From positions 722,451,649 to 722,515,648 of the forward strand of contig NC_081413.1 in the NCBI RefSeq assembly GCF_030272615.1: a stretch of 64,000 bases of DNA, in the 5' to 3' direction. The stretch is from Cryptomeria japonica (Eukaryota > Streptophyta > Pinopsida > Cupressales > Cupressaceae). The notes beneath the pieces were generated by a model, which was not told the DNA's origin, did no database searches, and was given only the letters and a program-made list of their open reading frames with translations. Of the stretch, positions 24,437 through 36,548 are shown piece after piece; within the stretch, counting starts at the first letter, position 1, and each line of letters begins with the position of its first letter. The position numbers and the translations under genes are program-made.

Positions 24437-25975
24437 CAAGCTAAAAAAAATATATGGATGACAACACATCATATAGGTGTCCTCAACAAAGAGCTCCAAG
24501 TTACATCTTATTTGTTAGTTTACGTAAATGGTTTTAATTTATTAGAATTCTTTTTTAGTTAGCAGTAAGTTTAGCATTTTTTATTCTTTAACATTTTTTT
24601 AACTTAACAAATATATTGAATTTTCTAGTTTAAAACATATCTAGAATAATCTAGTTAGTTTTTACTTTTTTGTTTTAAAAAAACAACAAAAATACTTTAA
24701 ATGAAACTTTCAATTCAAACACTAGACTTATTCTAGAATAGTGTAGGAAGGGCATTTAATTTAGAGAGCAAAGAAGCTTTCTAATTTAGAGAGCAAAGAA
24801 GCTTTCTAAACTTAAATCATTTATCTTACATTATATAAAGTGAACCAAAAATCTATGTAACAAATTCTATTTTTTGACATATTGACAAAACATTTGACAA
24901 CACCTATTGTAATAAAATATTTATCAAACTTGTCACTCATGACATAATGCGTTAGTTAAAGTGTGGCATTGGCATTGTAGTTGTAGACACCTAAATTTGA
25001 CACCTTGTCAATTTCCATTATTTCTTCCATAATTGATCAATTTATATTTGATCAATTATCTTTGCTTCCAACTTCTATGTTGATTAAATATTTTATTTTT
25101 ATCTTTTATTTTTAATATTTCTTCCTAATCCTATTATTCGTGTTCCTCATTAAAAATAATTTTCTCATTTACCCCTAATGTCTAACCATTGGTGAATAAT
25201 TGTTTGATAATCATCTACTTAAACCCTTTATTTTGCTTTCCTCCAAAATTAATAATTTTTTTCATTTCATTAATTGTTTAATGTGTCCACTTTCCACTTT
25301 CCATAATACATGGGATAAACAATGATTAATCTTGGACTTGACCAATCCAAGTTCCCATAGGGATTCACTTGTCATACCAAGTCCTTGCATGTACATGACA
25401 AGTAGTATGCAAAGGTGTGACAAAGTTTCTATTTCTTTTTTCTTAGTTGGATTTGGCAATTGGAACATGGAATCTATCTCTTTTTAATGAATCTTTAAAT
25501 TTAAACTGTCTCATATACTTAAGAGTATGGAACAAGTCCATTTCTCCCATTTTAAAATCCTCCCAAGGTATCTTCAAAATAAAATTTACACAATGGAATC
25601 CAAAAATTATGTATATTCAAAACAAATCTTTCAAGACAAATAATTTATTTTATTATTATACTTCGACAACATAAAAATGATAGACCAATTAATCATTTGG
25701 TAGCTCATAGAAAGACACTTGAATATTATTTGAAAGATCACCAATCTGAGTCAATACCCTTGTAGATTACAATGGCTTCCATTAATTCCTAATATTACAT
25801 GAACTATCTATTCCATGAGCTATCTATCATTCTCATGATGGCTCACAGAGTGTGATATGTAACGATGGTACAATCAAACACACAATCTAATTCAAAAATA
25901 GTAACAATAATTACATGAATTGTTGAAACACAAAGATAAAATAATTAGTAGAAACATGGTTTCCATAGACAATAA
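24437..25975 (+). repeat. Diverged dispersed repeat, copy 1
   Basis: It starts CCAATGTCCCAAGCT and matches 62388-63354 in blocks. These include TGGATGACAACACATCAT, GTGTCCTCAACAAAKAGCTCC, ACTTGTCATACCAAG...CATGTACATGACAAGTAG, ACTTAAGAGTATGGAACAAG, AGAAAGACAMTTGAATATTA and GAAACATGGTTTCCA. Copy 1 has about 700 bp more in the middle (about 24650-25330). That middle includes TGTAGACACCTAAATTTGAC at about 24983, which looks like the start of a gypsy LTR. No gene. Confidence 0.65.
24757..24806 (+). repeat. Perfect 25-bp tandem duplication
   Basis: Two identical adjacent copies of a 25-bp unit beginning TAATTTAGAGAGCAAAG. Their identity suggests a recent slip event. Confidence 0.85.
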
Positions 25976-26328
25976 AGAGGGGTAAAAATTTATTCAAAAC
26001 AAAAAGATAAATACAACAAAGGAAGGAAAATCACCCAACAAAAAGAAAACTAAAAAGAGTTATCTAGATCAACAAGATGATCTAGCCTAAGAGACAACTC
26101 TCGAAAGATTTGAGTCCTATTCTCAATAGACTCAGAGGCCCATTTGGCCAGACAATCAATCACCCATTCCATTGTCTGGGAATATGAAGGAAAGTGACTA
26201 CCTCAAAGCAATCACATAACAAAAGAATTTGCTGAATAACCAGCTGCAACTGCCACCTAACATCATCGAAGTGTTGTCGATTCAACAAAGAAACCATAAC
26301 CTAGGAGTCAGATTCAACAATAATCCAT
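25976..26328 (-). pseudogene. LINE RNase H, C-terminal half, and LINE 3' end
   Basis: Read on the minus strand from 26328, the frame gives WIIVESDS-VMVSLLN, then VIQQILLLC, then VVTFLHIPRQWNG. After a 1-base shift it gives DCLAKWASESIEN and stops at 26042-26044. This is the second half of an RNase H (RVT_3) domain as found at the end of plant L1-type LINEs; ESDS holds an active-site Asp. The first half lies at 53920-54142, on the other side of element 3. The remaining 60 bases or so would be LINE 3' UTR. There is no clear poly-A tail. Confidence 0.72.
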
Positions 26329-27480
26329 TGTAATACCCTAAAAATGGTCATCTAAACCATGAGCCCCTAATCTTGATTCCATCACCAAGGTCCTAACCAA
26401 AGGCAATTAAATAAATCTTGAGCACACAATTAATTTCTTAAATCATCAATGTCACATGGCAAAATTAATCACTCAATATTAATTAAATATTTAATTAATT
26501 AATTAAATCATTCCAAGTAAATCATTTTAAACAATTATCTTATTTATTTTATTAAATATCCTAATATATTTAATTAAATAAATCAATTTATCATTAAATC
26601 ATCAAAAAGAGGAATTAATTTTTAAAATAAATAAAAAATTGCCATAAATCTTCAAAAAAGGAAACAAATCAAGAAAGAGGAAATGGAAATTATGAGCACA
26701 AATCTTCAAAAAAGGAAACAAATAAAAAATGGAAATAATTGGAAAAAAAAGAGAATTAAAAGTTGAGAAAAGAAATCAATTGGAGATAATCTTGAAAAAC
26801 AAATTAAAAATTGATAAATATCTCAAAGAAAGCAATTAAAACAATTAAATATTAAAATTGAATGAAATAGAGAATAAATCAATTATTTCCTTGATTTTAT
26901 CTTAATTTTAGTTCAATTTCCTTTAAAACAGAGAAAAGAATCCAATCACATCAATTCACCTAGATTGTGCTTCCTCTTGGAAAATCTTGACCGCTCATCA
27001 TCATTTGATCTCAGTCATTGGTTTCTTTCTGAAATTTCTATAAATTCTGGCTCTCATCTCTCATTCAAAAATCTTGGAGAATATATTGTTATTATGTTTC
27101 TTTTTCTCTACGTTCATTGAGAATTTGCATTGAGATATTGCATATTAATTAAACCATTTAGGTTAAATATTCATTCATAGCTTACATCATGTTCGATTAA
27201 ATTTTGCAAATCTTGCATTCATCTAGCTTAAATCTTGCATCCATTTAGCTCAATATTATGCTCATATAGATTAAATCCTTCGTTTAGATTGTTGTCTAGT
27301 CATTGGTATTGCATATAAAATCTGAGAGCAAGTCTAAACTCGCATCTACTAGAAGGCAATAGGTCGCTTTGTAATGGTTTATTATTTATTGATTATTGAT
27401 TTATTAACCATACATCTAATGACTTAATTGAAGTGTTGTGTATTCCAGATATAGATACAAGTCCACTTTTCACACACACA
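26329..27480 (+). repeat. 5' LTR of element 3
   Basis: It begins TGTAATACCCTAAAAATGG and ends in CACACACACA. A TATA-like TATAAAT lies at 27039-27045. The left two thirds are extremely AT-rich, with ATTAATTAAATATTT text. It is paired with 35029-35057 plus 52815-53919. Confidence 0.88.
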
Positions 27481-27504
27481 TTTTTGGTGCCTACAGTGGG
27501 GCTC
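27481..27504 (+). promoter_or_regulatory. Primer-binding site of element 3
   Basis: TTTTTGGTGCCTACAGTGGGG abuts the LTR and has the same TTTGG-RCC...GTGGGGCTC form as the Tat site at 7016. Confidence 0.7.
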
Positions 27505-29669
27505 AAACCCATGACTACAAGATTTCTAATATTTCTTGAACAAATTTAATGTTTGGTTTTTATAACTAATAAGCATGTGTTAAATTTTTAAATAAAAATC
27601 TTTCTTTTTGCTTGTTCTTTTGTGATAGTAAAAAATGGTCTCTGCTTGGAGGGCATAAATTTTTATTTAACCGTTGGATCTAAACCAATGTTTGATATGT
27701 TGTTGAAAACCAAGTTTTCTACAGTTTAACTGAAGAGATTTTCCTAAGTATTTTGGGTTTGAAAGTTTTGAATGACAGAGTTCAATACTATCATTTTACT
27801 TATTTTTTTGTGACAGTAAAAAATGGTCTTTGTTTGGAGGACATAAAGTTTTATTGAAGCGTTGGATCTAAACACAAATTTGATATGTTGTGTCAAACCA
27901 AGGTTTTCATATTCCCACCAAAGAGATTTTCCTAATTATGTCGAATTGGAAAGTTATAAATGACCGAGTGCAGTACTATCAAAACTGTCATAGCTAGGAT
28001 AGTCATAAAAAATGGAAATTCTTGTTAGATTAGTTTAATTTACAGTTTGCATGCTAGAATTTTCTTTTGATGATTTTTTTTATGTTATTTTGGCAACTAA
28101 TCTTGGGCTTTTAATGTTTGTAGGTCCGCTTGACAAAGAATTCAATCATTAAACATACGCTTGCCAAAGATTATAAACTCAAACTACTGATATCTTTGTT
28201 TTGCAGGTTGCCTCCGAAGATACAAACAAACATTTTGTCTTCTTAATATTTTTAGGAACACTTCAATTTATATAAGGAAAAGAACTTTGTTTTACGTGAT
28301 TTTTGGAGAAATCTAGAGTAGGAGAGTAAGCTCTTGTCCATTTGGACAATCAGAAATCCAGAACTTGAGGTTTTTTCTATTAGAGTTTGAGATTTGTTGA
28401 TACCTTTAGAGGGCCTTCCTCCCAAGAATCCCCTAAGGCTTGGTGAGAGGGAACAACGCAAGTGAGTCCAACCAAAGCTAGGAATCCAACTCACTATAAT
28501 AAAATGCTTCTGGGGTGGAAGTCCCAAGAGAAGGAATAATCGATGGTACTGCTTCATTTATGAGGAGTGTCTGATGTTAAGCATCTTGTAGGGCCTCACG
28601 GTCTAAATCACGCTTGCGTGACTACATGGTTTCAACATCCTGCTGGGTTTGTATCTAAATCACGCTTGTGTGACAGTCAGGCGGTCCTTCCGAACAAAAT
28701 CCTTACTAAAAACTATACCATAGAGGCTACCCAATTCAACTCCGAAAGGGGGATAATATTTGTACAAGAGAGATAGTAACTCTCCCAAGACACTTGCCAT
28801 ATCGTGCCCCCATTAGCGTTTGTATTTGGCTATACGATGTTGAGAATCGATTGCGTGTGACTCAGTGGTTGTATTCTGATTAGCTATTGGGTGTGTACCT
28901 AAGTCAACAAGCAAATATTTTCTTCTCTAAGACAACTTCTGTAGGGTTAGTGTGTTGTGATTGAATTATTATATATCTTGTGCGTTTTTTGTGTTTTCAT
29001 CCCTGAAACTGAAAATGAAATATTTAAAATGGAGAAAAAAAATCAAACAAATCAACAACTCAGTGATAAACTATCCGTGTCCAAAACTGGTCTCTGTCAA
29101 ACATCAAAAACTTAGTCCTTATAAAAAACTAGTCTTTTTTAGTCATTGAAACTCTGTCTGTCAGAATCTTGTCTTTGTCCAATCCTCTGTCATACGAATA
29201 TACAACACAATTAGTAGATTATCATCTGGAGTCTGCCCAACTATCGTACGAAATCAGGAAGCAACTCGTACGAAAAATTGTCTCTATCATTTGGGAGCTA
29301 TTAAACTTTTGTCTGGACTTGCAAACTCTGTCATACGAATTCCTTTTCTTGTTAGTCAAAATAGTCAAACCTACCCAGATCAGTCTACAATGAGCATAAA
29401 ATTGGTTATCATCCTCCTGAGCATAAACAATCTTGATAGTGTACCCCTGTCGTTGTGTTGCACGATATTTTTGATCATCTCTCAGCTAGTTCAAACAACA
29501 TCTTATCAAACCTAAGTTAACTTAGATCACATCTTACACAGGATAAATTGTTCCTGAAACCATACCATATCCTAGTTATTTCCCTCAATCACTACATTAA
29601 ACGAACAACTAGCTGCAATTTGATCTTAACTTTTGCATCACATCTAGCTCTTAGTCCCATCGGTTGTAA
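27505..29669 (+). other. Element 3 leader
   Basis: No gene is supported over 2.2 kb. The phrase GTGACAGTAAAAAATGGTCT occurs twice, near 27623 and 27809, each with about 90 bp of similar sequence after it, giving an imperfect direct repeat. TCATACGA/TCGTACGA motifs cluster at about 29188-29342. The stretch 28430-28920 resembles 7710-8120 of the Tat leader. Confidence 0.65.
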
Positions 29670-30292
29670 ATGCCTGCTCAAACCATAATCTCTTCTAAAA
29701 ATTCTGACAAAAGTAAGAAGCCCATGGTTGCCTTAGCTCAACAAATTCAAGATCTTAGAAGAGAAATATATGACATTCAAGCCCAACAAAAATATTCAAT
29801 GATCCCTCTTGAGATGAAAATTCATGATATTAAGAACACTAGACTTCAAGAAATGATAAAACAATTACATAAGATGGAACAAGAAGTAATTGACAATCAA
29901 AATCCAAATCTCAAACAAGCTCACAAGACACCTTCACCAAGACATAAAGACATTTCCTCCAAATATCCTCTAGATAGACAGTTTACACCTTTGGGGCAAT
30001 CTATTGAGTCGACTTTGAAAGAGCTTCTTGAGTATAAGCTTATCATATTGCCTAAAAAGATCACATGAGGATGTGAAATTTTGAGTAAGTATTGTGCATA
30101 TCATAGACAAAATGAACATAAGACTTCGAAGTGCATGGAATTAAAACATAAAATTCAAGACCTCCTTGATGATGGTGTTATTGAAATTGAACACCTAAAG
30201 AGAAACCAAATATCATTACCAAGCATGATCAAAATGATGAACCTATGTCTAGAAATGGCCCACATGTTTCCTCCATCTATTCCATGATGCCT
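29670..30292 (+). pseudogene. Element 3 gag remnant with zinc-type motif
   Basis: The ATG at 29670 opens a helical, Gln/Lys-rich stretch (LAQQIQDLRREIYDIQ, then LQEMIKQLHKMEQEV) with a stop at 30066. In the same frame it continues with YCAYHRQNEHKTSKC and LKHKIQDLLDDGVIE. This is the same gag-protease junction motif as in Tat (YCDFHRNKGH...IDNGVI), which ties the element to the Tat lineage. The retrotransposon-gag core and the protease active-site block are absent. The frame shifts at about 30215 into the downstream Ser/Pro-rich ORF. Confidence 0.65.
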
Positions 30293-31605
30293 GCATCTCC
30301 TAAGGCTTCTCAACAGCAATCCATATCATATCCCTCAAATAATGAACCTAATGACGAAACTTCTCATGTTGATCCTCCGGGGCTATCTCAAGGACCATCC
30401 CATCCAATGGTTGAAAAAGATCCTATCTCCTTAGAATCCCATGAGGATCCCATTATACCTTTCTATTTCTTCCAAGATGATCCCCTTCCATCTCAAGAGC
30501 AAATAATCCTTCCTAAGCAAGATCATGATGCCTCGTCCACCTTTTTCAAATGATCCTATTCAAAATGATGAGTCAAACACCCTTCCTACTCTATCCAATG
30601 GTCCTCTTCCACGTCAAGATCAAAGGATACCTTCATCTCCTTTTCATAATCCTCCACGTTCACCTCAAGGATCTGTCATACCTACAAATCCCTCTCATGA
30701 TCCTACAAGTCAAAATATTTATAAACGTAAAGGGGTAGACCTTCACAAGCAAGAACCCCTCAATGTTAAAGACAATATTAAGGGTCATGGCCTTAGGGAC
30801 ATTTCTAAAGATGTTGTTATCTCTCATAAATCCTACATTTCTCCAGTTAAATCCAAATATATGCTTTCCCCATCATCACTTCCATCCATTCTAGGTCCCT
30901 ATATCCCTCCATCCCTTATGCAGGATCAACAAAGGCACACGTCTTCAAGTACTTTCCATCCATCTAAAATACCTCCATATCATTCCTATCCATTCATACA
31001 TTATTTTCCTTCTCCAAGCAATTTGGATGCCAATCATAAAAGTCATAAGTCAAGTAATCCACATGTATTCAAGGATCAACATGTCCCATCTAATCGACAT
31101 GTCAAAACAAAGAAAAATATGATCCAAAAAGAAAAAGAAAAATATAAAACGCCACAAAGGCCCACAAAGAAAGAAGAAAAGTCAAAAGTTATATGGGTTC
31201 CTAAGGAACTTGTACAAGCAATGCACTCTAAGGAACTACAAAAGCATGCAAAATCAAACCATGTGGATCCCTAAGCGGTTGCTTGAAGCACAACAGTCTA
31301 AAGAAAAATTAAAATTGGCATCCAAAATTATTGTTCCTCCATCCAAACCTTCCGAGTCTATTCCTCCATCACCTTCTTCATCCATTTTGGGTTCTTATGC
31401 CCCAAAATCTGTAACCTTTCCTCCATCCAAATCTCAAAATCTGAGATTCACTTCTCTTCCATATGTCCACCATCCCTCAAGGCGTGTGCCAATGTTGATC
31501 TTTCCAGCATTTCCATCTATCCATACACAATTCTTCCAATATTTCATGCATTATCCAACACCTCTTTTTCACCCTTCCATCCCTCTTATCCAATCCTTTG
31601 CATAA
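30215..31605 (+). pseudogene. Element 3 Ser/Pro-rich ORF, unknown
   Basis: I do not recognise this protein. Three overlapping frames (30245-30553, 30525-31274, 31210-31605) read as one low-complexity product with two frameshifts. It is rich in Pro, Ser, His and Gln, with repeats of SLP, PSPS and HDP-type text. Near its middle are two related motifs, IWVPKELVQAMHSKE and MWIPKRLLEAQQSKE, about 23 residues apart. They look like a duplicated module. It occupies the place where Tat has protease and pol. The retention of long open stretches in a low-complexity, high-A/C sequence may be a compositional effect, so coding status is uncertain. Confidence 0.45.
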
Positions 31606-32331
31606 ATCCTTGCCCTAGTTTCATTTCATTATCCTGCCAACATCTTTGAGCATACCTTCATAGCCATGGTCTATTGCAACTCATATTCTAAGGGTACCAT
31701 CCAAAGTAGCGAGACATTGGGGTCCTTCTTCCATCCCCTATCATGCCTCCATAATTCTTCCAAAAGAAAAAAAAAATGATGAAAAAGTGAAAAAAAAATC
31801 AGAAAAAAAAGTAAAGAGAAATAAATTCATCCTTGTGTGAAAACCACTTCATGTGGCACCTTGGGCAAGTACCATGATGAAAACCTAGAAAACATACGTC
31901 ATGCGTAATCCATTATCCTTTTGCACTTTACACTGGGGGTAAGTTCCATCCATGTACATCCATCTATTATCCTTCTTCCTCCATTATCCTTCACCCTCCA
32001 TTATCCCTCATCTGCTCTATCTATGTTTATATCCCTTTTCCACCTTTGATCTTGACAAGGTTAAGGTTCTTTGCATCCTTCATGTGTCCTATCTATTACA
32101 CTTGATCTAAACCCTTTAGGTCCTCTCCATTGCTTGCTTACATCCTTTATTACTCCCTTTTGATCTTGCTTATAATATCTGCCTCCTATCCAAATCTATC
32201 CCTTGATCTTGATCAACACTATGGACAAAATGCAAAAACATGTTTTCCACAAACCTGTTGACATGGCCACTTCTTTCCACCATATGGCTTCTTTATGCTA
32301 TATCCTTGCTTTGCTACGCTATATTCTTTCA

Positions 32332-32380
32332 TTACATCACTAAAATCCTTGCTTTACATCACTAAAATCCTTGGTTTACA
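32332..32380 (+). repeat. 22-bp tandem repeat
   Basis: TTACATCACTAAAATCCTTG occurs at 32332 and 32354, with a partial third unit from 32376. Confidence 0.75.
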
Positions 32381-32511
32381 TTGCTATATCTGGACCCTAT
32401 GCTTGGATTAACATTGTGAGATAGTCCTTGAAAGCATCCACCATCATTCACTTATCCATTCATGTACTCAATCCCTTTTGCCTTGCTAGACACTAGGAGC
32501 AAACATCAAAA

Positions 32512-32665
32512 TCCTAAAAAACCATAAAAAGTTATGAACAAACTCCTAAAAATCATAAAATGTCCAAAACAAACTCCTAAAAATCATAAAATATCTTGAA
32601 CAAAATCCTAAAAATCATAAAATGTCCTGAACAAAATCCTAAAAATAAAAAACTCACAAAATCAA
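32512..32665 (+). repeat. 31-bp tandem array, five units
   Basis: TCCTAAAAA starts units at 32512, 32544, 32575, 32606 and 32637, followed by ATCATAAAATGTCC or variants. The period is 31 bp. Confidence 0.8.
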
Positions 32666-32806
32666 TAAACTGAAAAATCAAAGCAAGAAAGCATAGACTA
32701 TCCATAAAACTAAATCAACATCAAACAAACTCTCAAGGTCTAAAATCAAACTTATCGCATGTCTTGTTAATTAATCTATCAAACTCTATCAAACATCAAC
32801 ATGTCT

Positions 32807-32890
32807 TATACAAGGAAGGGTACACTTGAAACCAGATAGATCGGTCTTATATGGGGTACTTACTCTTTGAAACCAGACATTCCTATCAAT
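32807..32890 (+). repeat. Two subterminal GTCTTATA...GAAACCAGA units
   Basis: Units start near 32807 and 32847 and read GTCTTATACAAGG / GTCTTATATGGGG, then GAAACCAGA. They match the motif of the Tat array at 17698-17880. Confidence 0.75.
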
Positions 32891-35015
32891 GATCACACAA
32901 ATGAAAACAATGATATAGATCAGTATGGCTGTTGGATTTTGTCCAGGGTAGTCTTATCTCTTGTACTAAAATTGTGCATGTTTGCTTTAGCTTGTACATA
33001 TCTTTTAGTCACTTTCATGACATCCTGGTTCTTTTAGAACCCTCATTGCTTGAAACCGATCACTGTCCTAGTCTTAGGGTAATCAGCTGAGAAATTTACA
33101 TGTCCTAAGCAGTATCAACCAAGTCATCTTTCTATTAGTGGTACCCAATCATCCACTCTGAGTCAGTCACCTGTCTCCTAACTATTGAAGAGTTTTATCA
33201 CTAAGTAAACAAGCAAAACAAGACTACTAAAAACAACCACTAAACTGTTTGAGATATGCATGAAATTTTCTTTGTGTGTTGTCTTTGACATTGCCTTTCG
33301 ATTATTATTCCCTCTGAGTAACTCGAGGAAGTCTATCTTGACTAAGAGGTACAAGGACTGGGGGCATAATACCTTTCTTTATTTTATGCTTGTAGGAAGG
33401 GATCTGATGATCTGGAAACAACTAATTAGTTGGGTGTCTGTGATAAGTGCCTTCACATCAAGGTGAAATTGCCACACATACCTCGACTCTGCTTGTTTGT
33501 TTGCTACAAGGATGTTGGAGTCATTTCTTTTTTTATTTGAGGGAATTTTTTCATGTGCAATCTGGATGCATGCATAGTCTGTCCAAGGATATGAATAAAA
33601 AAAGGGTCATTACGGACAAGATAACTAATATTGCACATGACAAGGAAGGAACTCTATTTTTCTTGCTTTGTTTGTAAACACTCAGTGATGAAAATTAAGC
33701 ATTCCAAATCCAGTGACTAAGTTTAGGTTGCATATATTCCAAATTTTATGCATTTCGAGTGATTTCAACATGATAACAATGATCTCTTTATCTTTTGAAT
33801 GAGAGTTTGAAGCTTCATCATTTCTCAGCTAAGTGGTCTCTTTTTCATCATCATTTCTCCGATCGAGTACTTGTGTATTGATATGTTAGCTGTATACATG
33901 AGCATCTTATATAGATCCATACTTTTCATTTATACTTTTTTGCATTCATATTATTGCATGAAGAAAAATAAACATTTGCATTACTAGTTACTCATTCTCA
34001 TTTATTTGCATAAAAAAAAACAAAAAAAAACATCCATATTCCATTTGCATTCATTCATCTATACTGAAAAGATATCCATACATATAGAATAAAGCATATA
34101 GAACAACATCTCATAATCAATCAACACAAATACGATGAAATCAAATCAAGAGCTCGTAAATCGGCTATACTAAGTCCATTTTCGAGATCGAAATCGGAAT
34201 CTGACGTCAATTCTCTCATCAAAATTCCAAGACGTTGACCACTTAACACTTTCATCAACTGCTCATTCTCTTCTTCAATTTATGCTCAATTTCTCATTAA
34301 TCAATGCTAAATCTCAATTTAATTCTCACATTAACTCTGATTTTAATCTTCAACAGTAATCTTTGTGCTCAAATAACTTATCATTGCTAAAAAAAAAAAT
34401 GCCTACAATCACCGCGCAACCCTCGCTATCTTTTGATTTTGCTCCCGAGGGGGCATACTCATGACCTCAAAGTTAATAATTTCTTTCAATCTTCAAGTCG
34501 AGCAGCTAAGCTTCATCAAATCAAGCTGATATTGTCTTTTTCTGAATCAGTCTCTTAACGTTAATCACTTCCATTGCTTTTCATCAAGCTGATTATTTTC
34601 TTAAACTCAATCAAGGGATTAAAGAGTAGCTTTGATCACACTCAATCTAAGTAGGTGTTTAGTTTCATCACATCAAATCAAGCTGGACAATTTATCTTCT
34701 CTCATCGTATCTTGATCAATCAAGTTCAAGATCAGTTTTCTCTTCGCTCACTGAGTCTAGTTCAATCAAGTTCTAGATCAGTAAGATCTGCTTCTTGATC
34801 AATCAAGTTCAATTTTGGTATCTTTTCTCTTCATCATTCCTAGTTCAATCAAGTTCAAGATCAATTTCGCTTTAATCACCTCTGTTCAGTTTCATCGCTT
34901 CAAAACAAGCTGAATAGCTCGCTCTTCATCTGGTTCATGATCAATCAAGTTCAGAATTGGTATCTCCTAGACATCAAATTTTCTTTGAATCAACACATTC
35001 CTCGCATGTTAATTC

Positions 35016-35028
35016 AAAGAGGGGCAAA
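35016..35028 (+). promoter_or_regulatory. Polypurine tract of element 3
   Basis: AAAGAGGGGCAAA immediately precedes TGTAATACCC at 35029, the start of the 3' LTR. Confidence 0.85.
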
Positions 35029-35057
35029 TGTAATACCCTAAAAATGGTCATCTAAAC
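35029..35057 (+). repeat. 3' LTR of element 3, first 29 bases
   Basis: TGTAATACCCTAAAAATGG continuing to TCTAAAC, identical to the start of the 5' LTR. It is cut here by the Athila-like element. The last five bases (TAAAC) are the duplicated target repeated at 52810-52814. Confidence 0.88.
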
Positions 35058-36304
35058 CGATGAGTTGAGACACTGTCATATTTCTATCCTTAGAACTCTT
35101 GAATTTTTGTCATCTTTTGATTTGCATAAATAATAGTGATGTATTGGAAGTTTACTATATGTATTCCATATGTTAGCCTGAACCTATTAAATCATGTTTT
35201 ATCTTTGCCAGTTTATTCATGTAGCAATGTGATTTATTCCTGTTACCATGCAGATTGTTTAGGGCAATATCATATGTGAAATTAATAGATGTCCTGATTG
35301 AATAAAATGTGTATGTATGCTATTTCTTTTGTAGTGTAGGGAATAAATGATGTTGTGGTGGATGTTCACCTATCACGCTAGTTGAAGTAAAGGATACTTA
35401 AGAAGATGACTAAAGATTGAACATCAGAAAAGATGAGAAGCGTAAGGAATGACATAAGAGGAGAAATCAAGCAATACTATCGATGTCTAACTTAGGTGGA
35501 CATCGAAGTTGTAAATACCGTCACAGTATGTTATGACTGTGGTTCGGTTTAGATCCATATTTCCTGAAGCATAACTACAACTATCTCCTTTCTCGGTCAA
35601 TTATCCATCTCTTCTTTACGGCGTGATTTGTGTTGTCTGTTGAAGATGATTTATTTTTAACAATAAGCTCTTTATCTTCTCAGAGGTTAGATAGAAAGAG
35701 AAGGGAAAACAGAGCAGAGGATTTTTTATAAGTATTTTTGAGTTTCTTTTCATATTGCATCATGTAATGACTTCCAAAGAATGATGAATAAAAATATGTT
35801 ATTTTGAGCTTTTAGAGTTGTTTTTGGGAAGCCTAGTATCACTCATCCAAGGGGGCCCACTTTGTGAGCGTTCCTGTGCATTTGTTAAGATTATTTTTCT
35901 TTCCTTAGCTGCAGTAGATGTTCTTGCATTGACTGTTCTTGCAACAACTGAAAACAAATCCACGGATTGTTCTTGCAACCAAACTAGAACAGAGTAATTT
36001 ATGTTTATCAAAATTGAATTTATCCAGTATTGCTTTTATGAATTTATGCATAAGTTTCCTGTAGCCTTTCTATGGTTTCAATTATTGCTTACCTTTTCCA
36101 CATAATGTTAGTTGTTGCAGTAACGCATAATGGTTGTTGCAGGAACTTAGTGCATATATAGTGCATACCCATTTCAAGTATTACATCCTTGGGTTGACAA
36201 TCAAATGAACACTAGCTATGGAAATAGCGACTTTACCAAATGAATGTCCAAACTTTGGGTTGAGACTTCAACTAGAGTTATTATTCTTATTGTTGGGTTG
36301 AACA
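35058..36304 (+). repeat. 5' LTR of Athila-like element
   Basis: It begins CGATGAGTTGAGAC, with the first T of TG changed to C (the 3' copy reads TGATGAATTGAGAC), and ends GGGTTGAACA. A TATATA lies at 36155-36160. It is paired with 51561-52809. Confidence 0.88.
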
Positions 36305-36328
36305 TTTTTTGTGCCACTGTTGGGGATG
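36305..36328 (+). promoter_or_regulatory. Primer-binding site of Athila-like element
   Basis: TTTTTTGTGCCACTGTTGGGG abuts the LTR. It matches about 12 of 18 bases of the Asp-tRNA-type site TGGCGCCGTTGCCGGGGA used by many Athila elements, so it is a degenerate version. Confidence 0.65.
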
Positions 36329-36548
36329 GTGTCAAACTAAGAACCTATTATGGTTATCGTCTTTTTAGTTTTCAGTTAATTGTTTGTTTTTTTGGCATAC
36401 CTGATTGTTCGAAAAAATTTCATGAATTTGCATGCATAGGCGATGAAGAGATGTTCTAGGTATATTTCTGCCTAGTCATCCTAATCATGCAAAAAAAAAT
36501 TCCTCAAATATAAATCCTTTTGCTGAACTTTGTCAAACCCTAGAGAAT

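Larger units (their letters stand above)
31606..35015 (+). other. Element 3 long 3' noncoding region
   Basis: It has 3.4 kb with no supported gene. It contains a 22-bp array (32332-32380), a 31-bp array (32512-32665), two subterminal motif units (32807-32890), poly-A runs (34010-34030, 34390-34400) and many TCAATCAAGTTCAAGATCA phrases between 34680 and 34960. Short open frames at 33260-33677 lack any domain signal. Confidence 0.6.
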
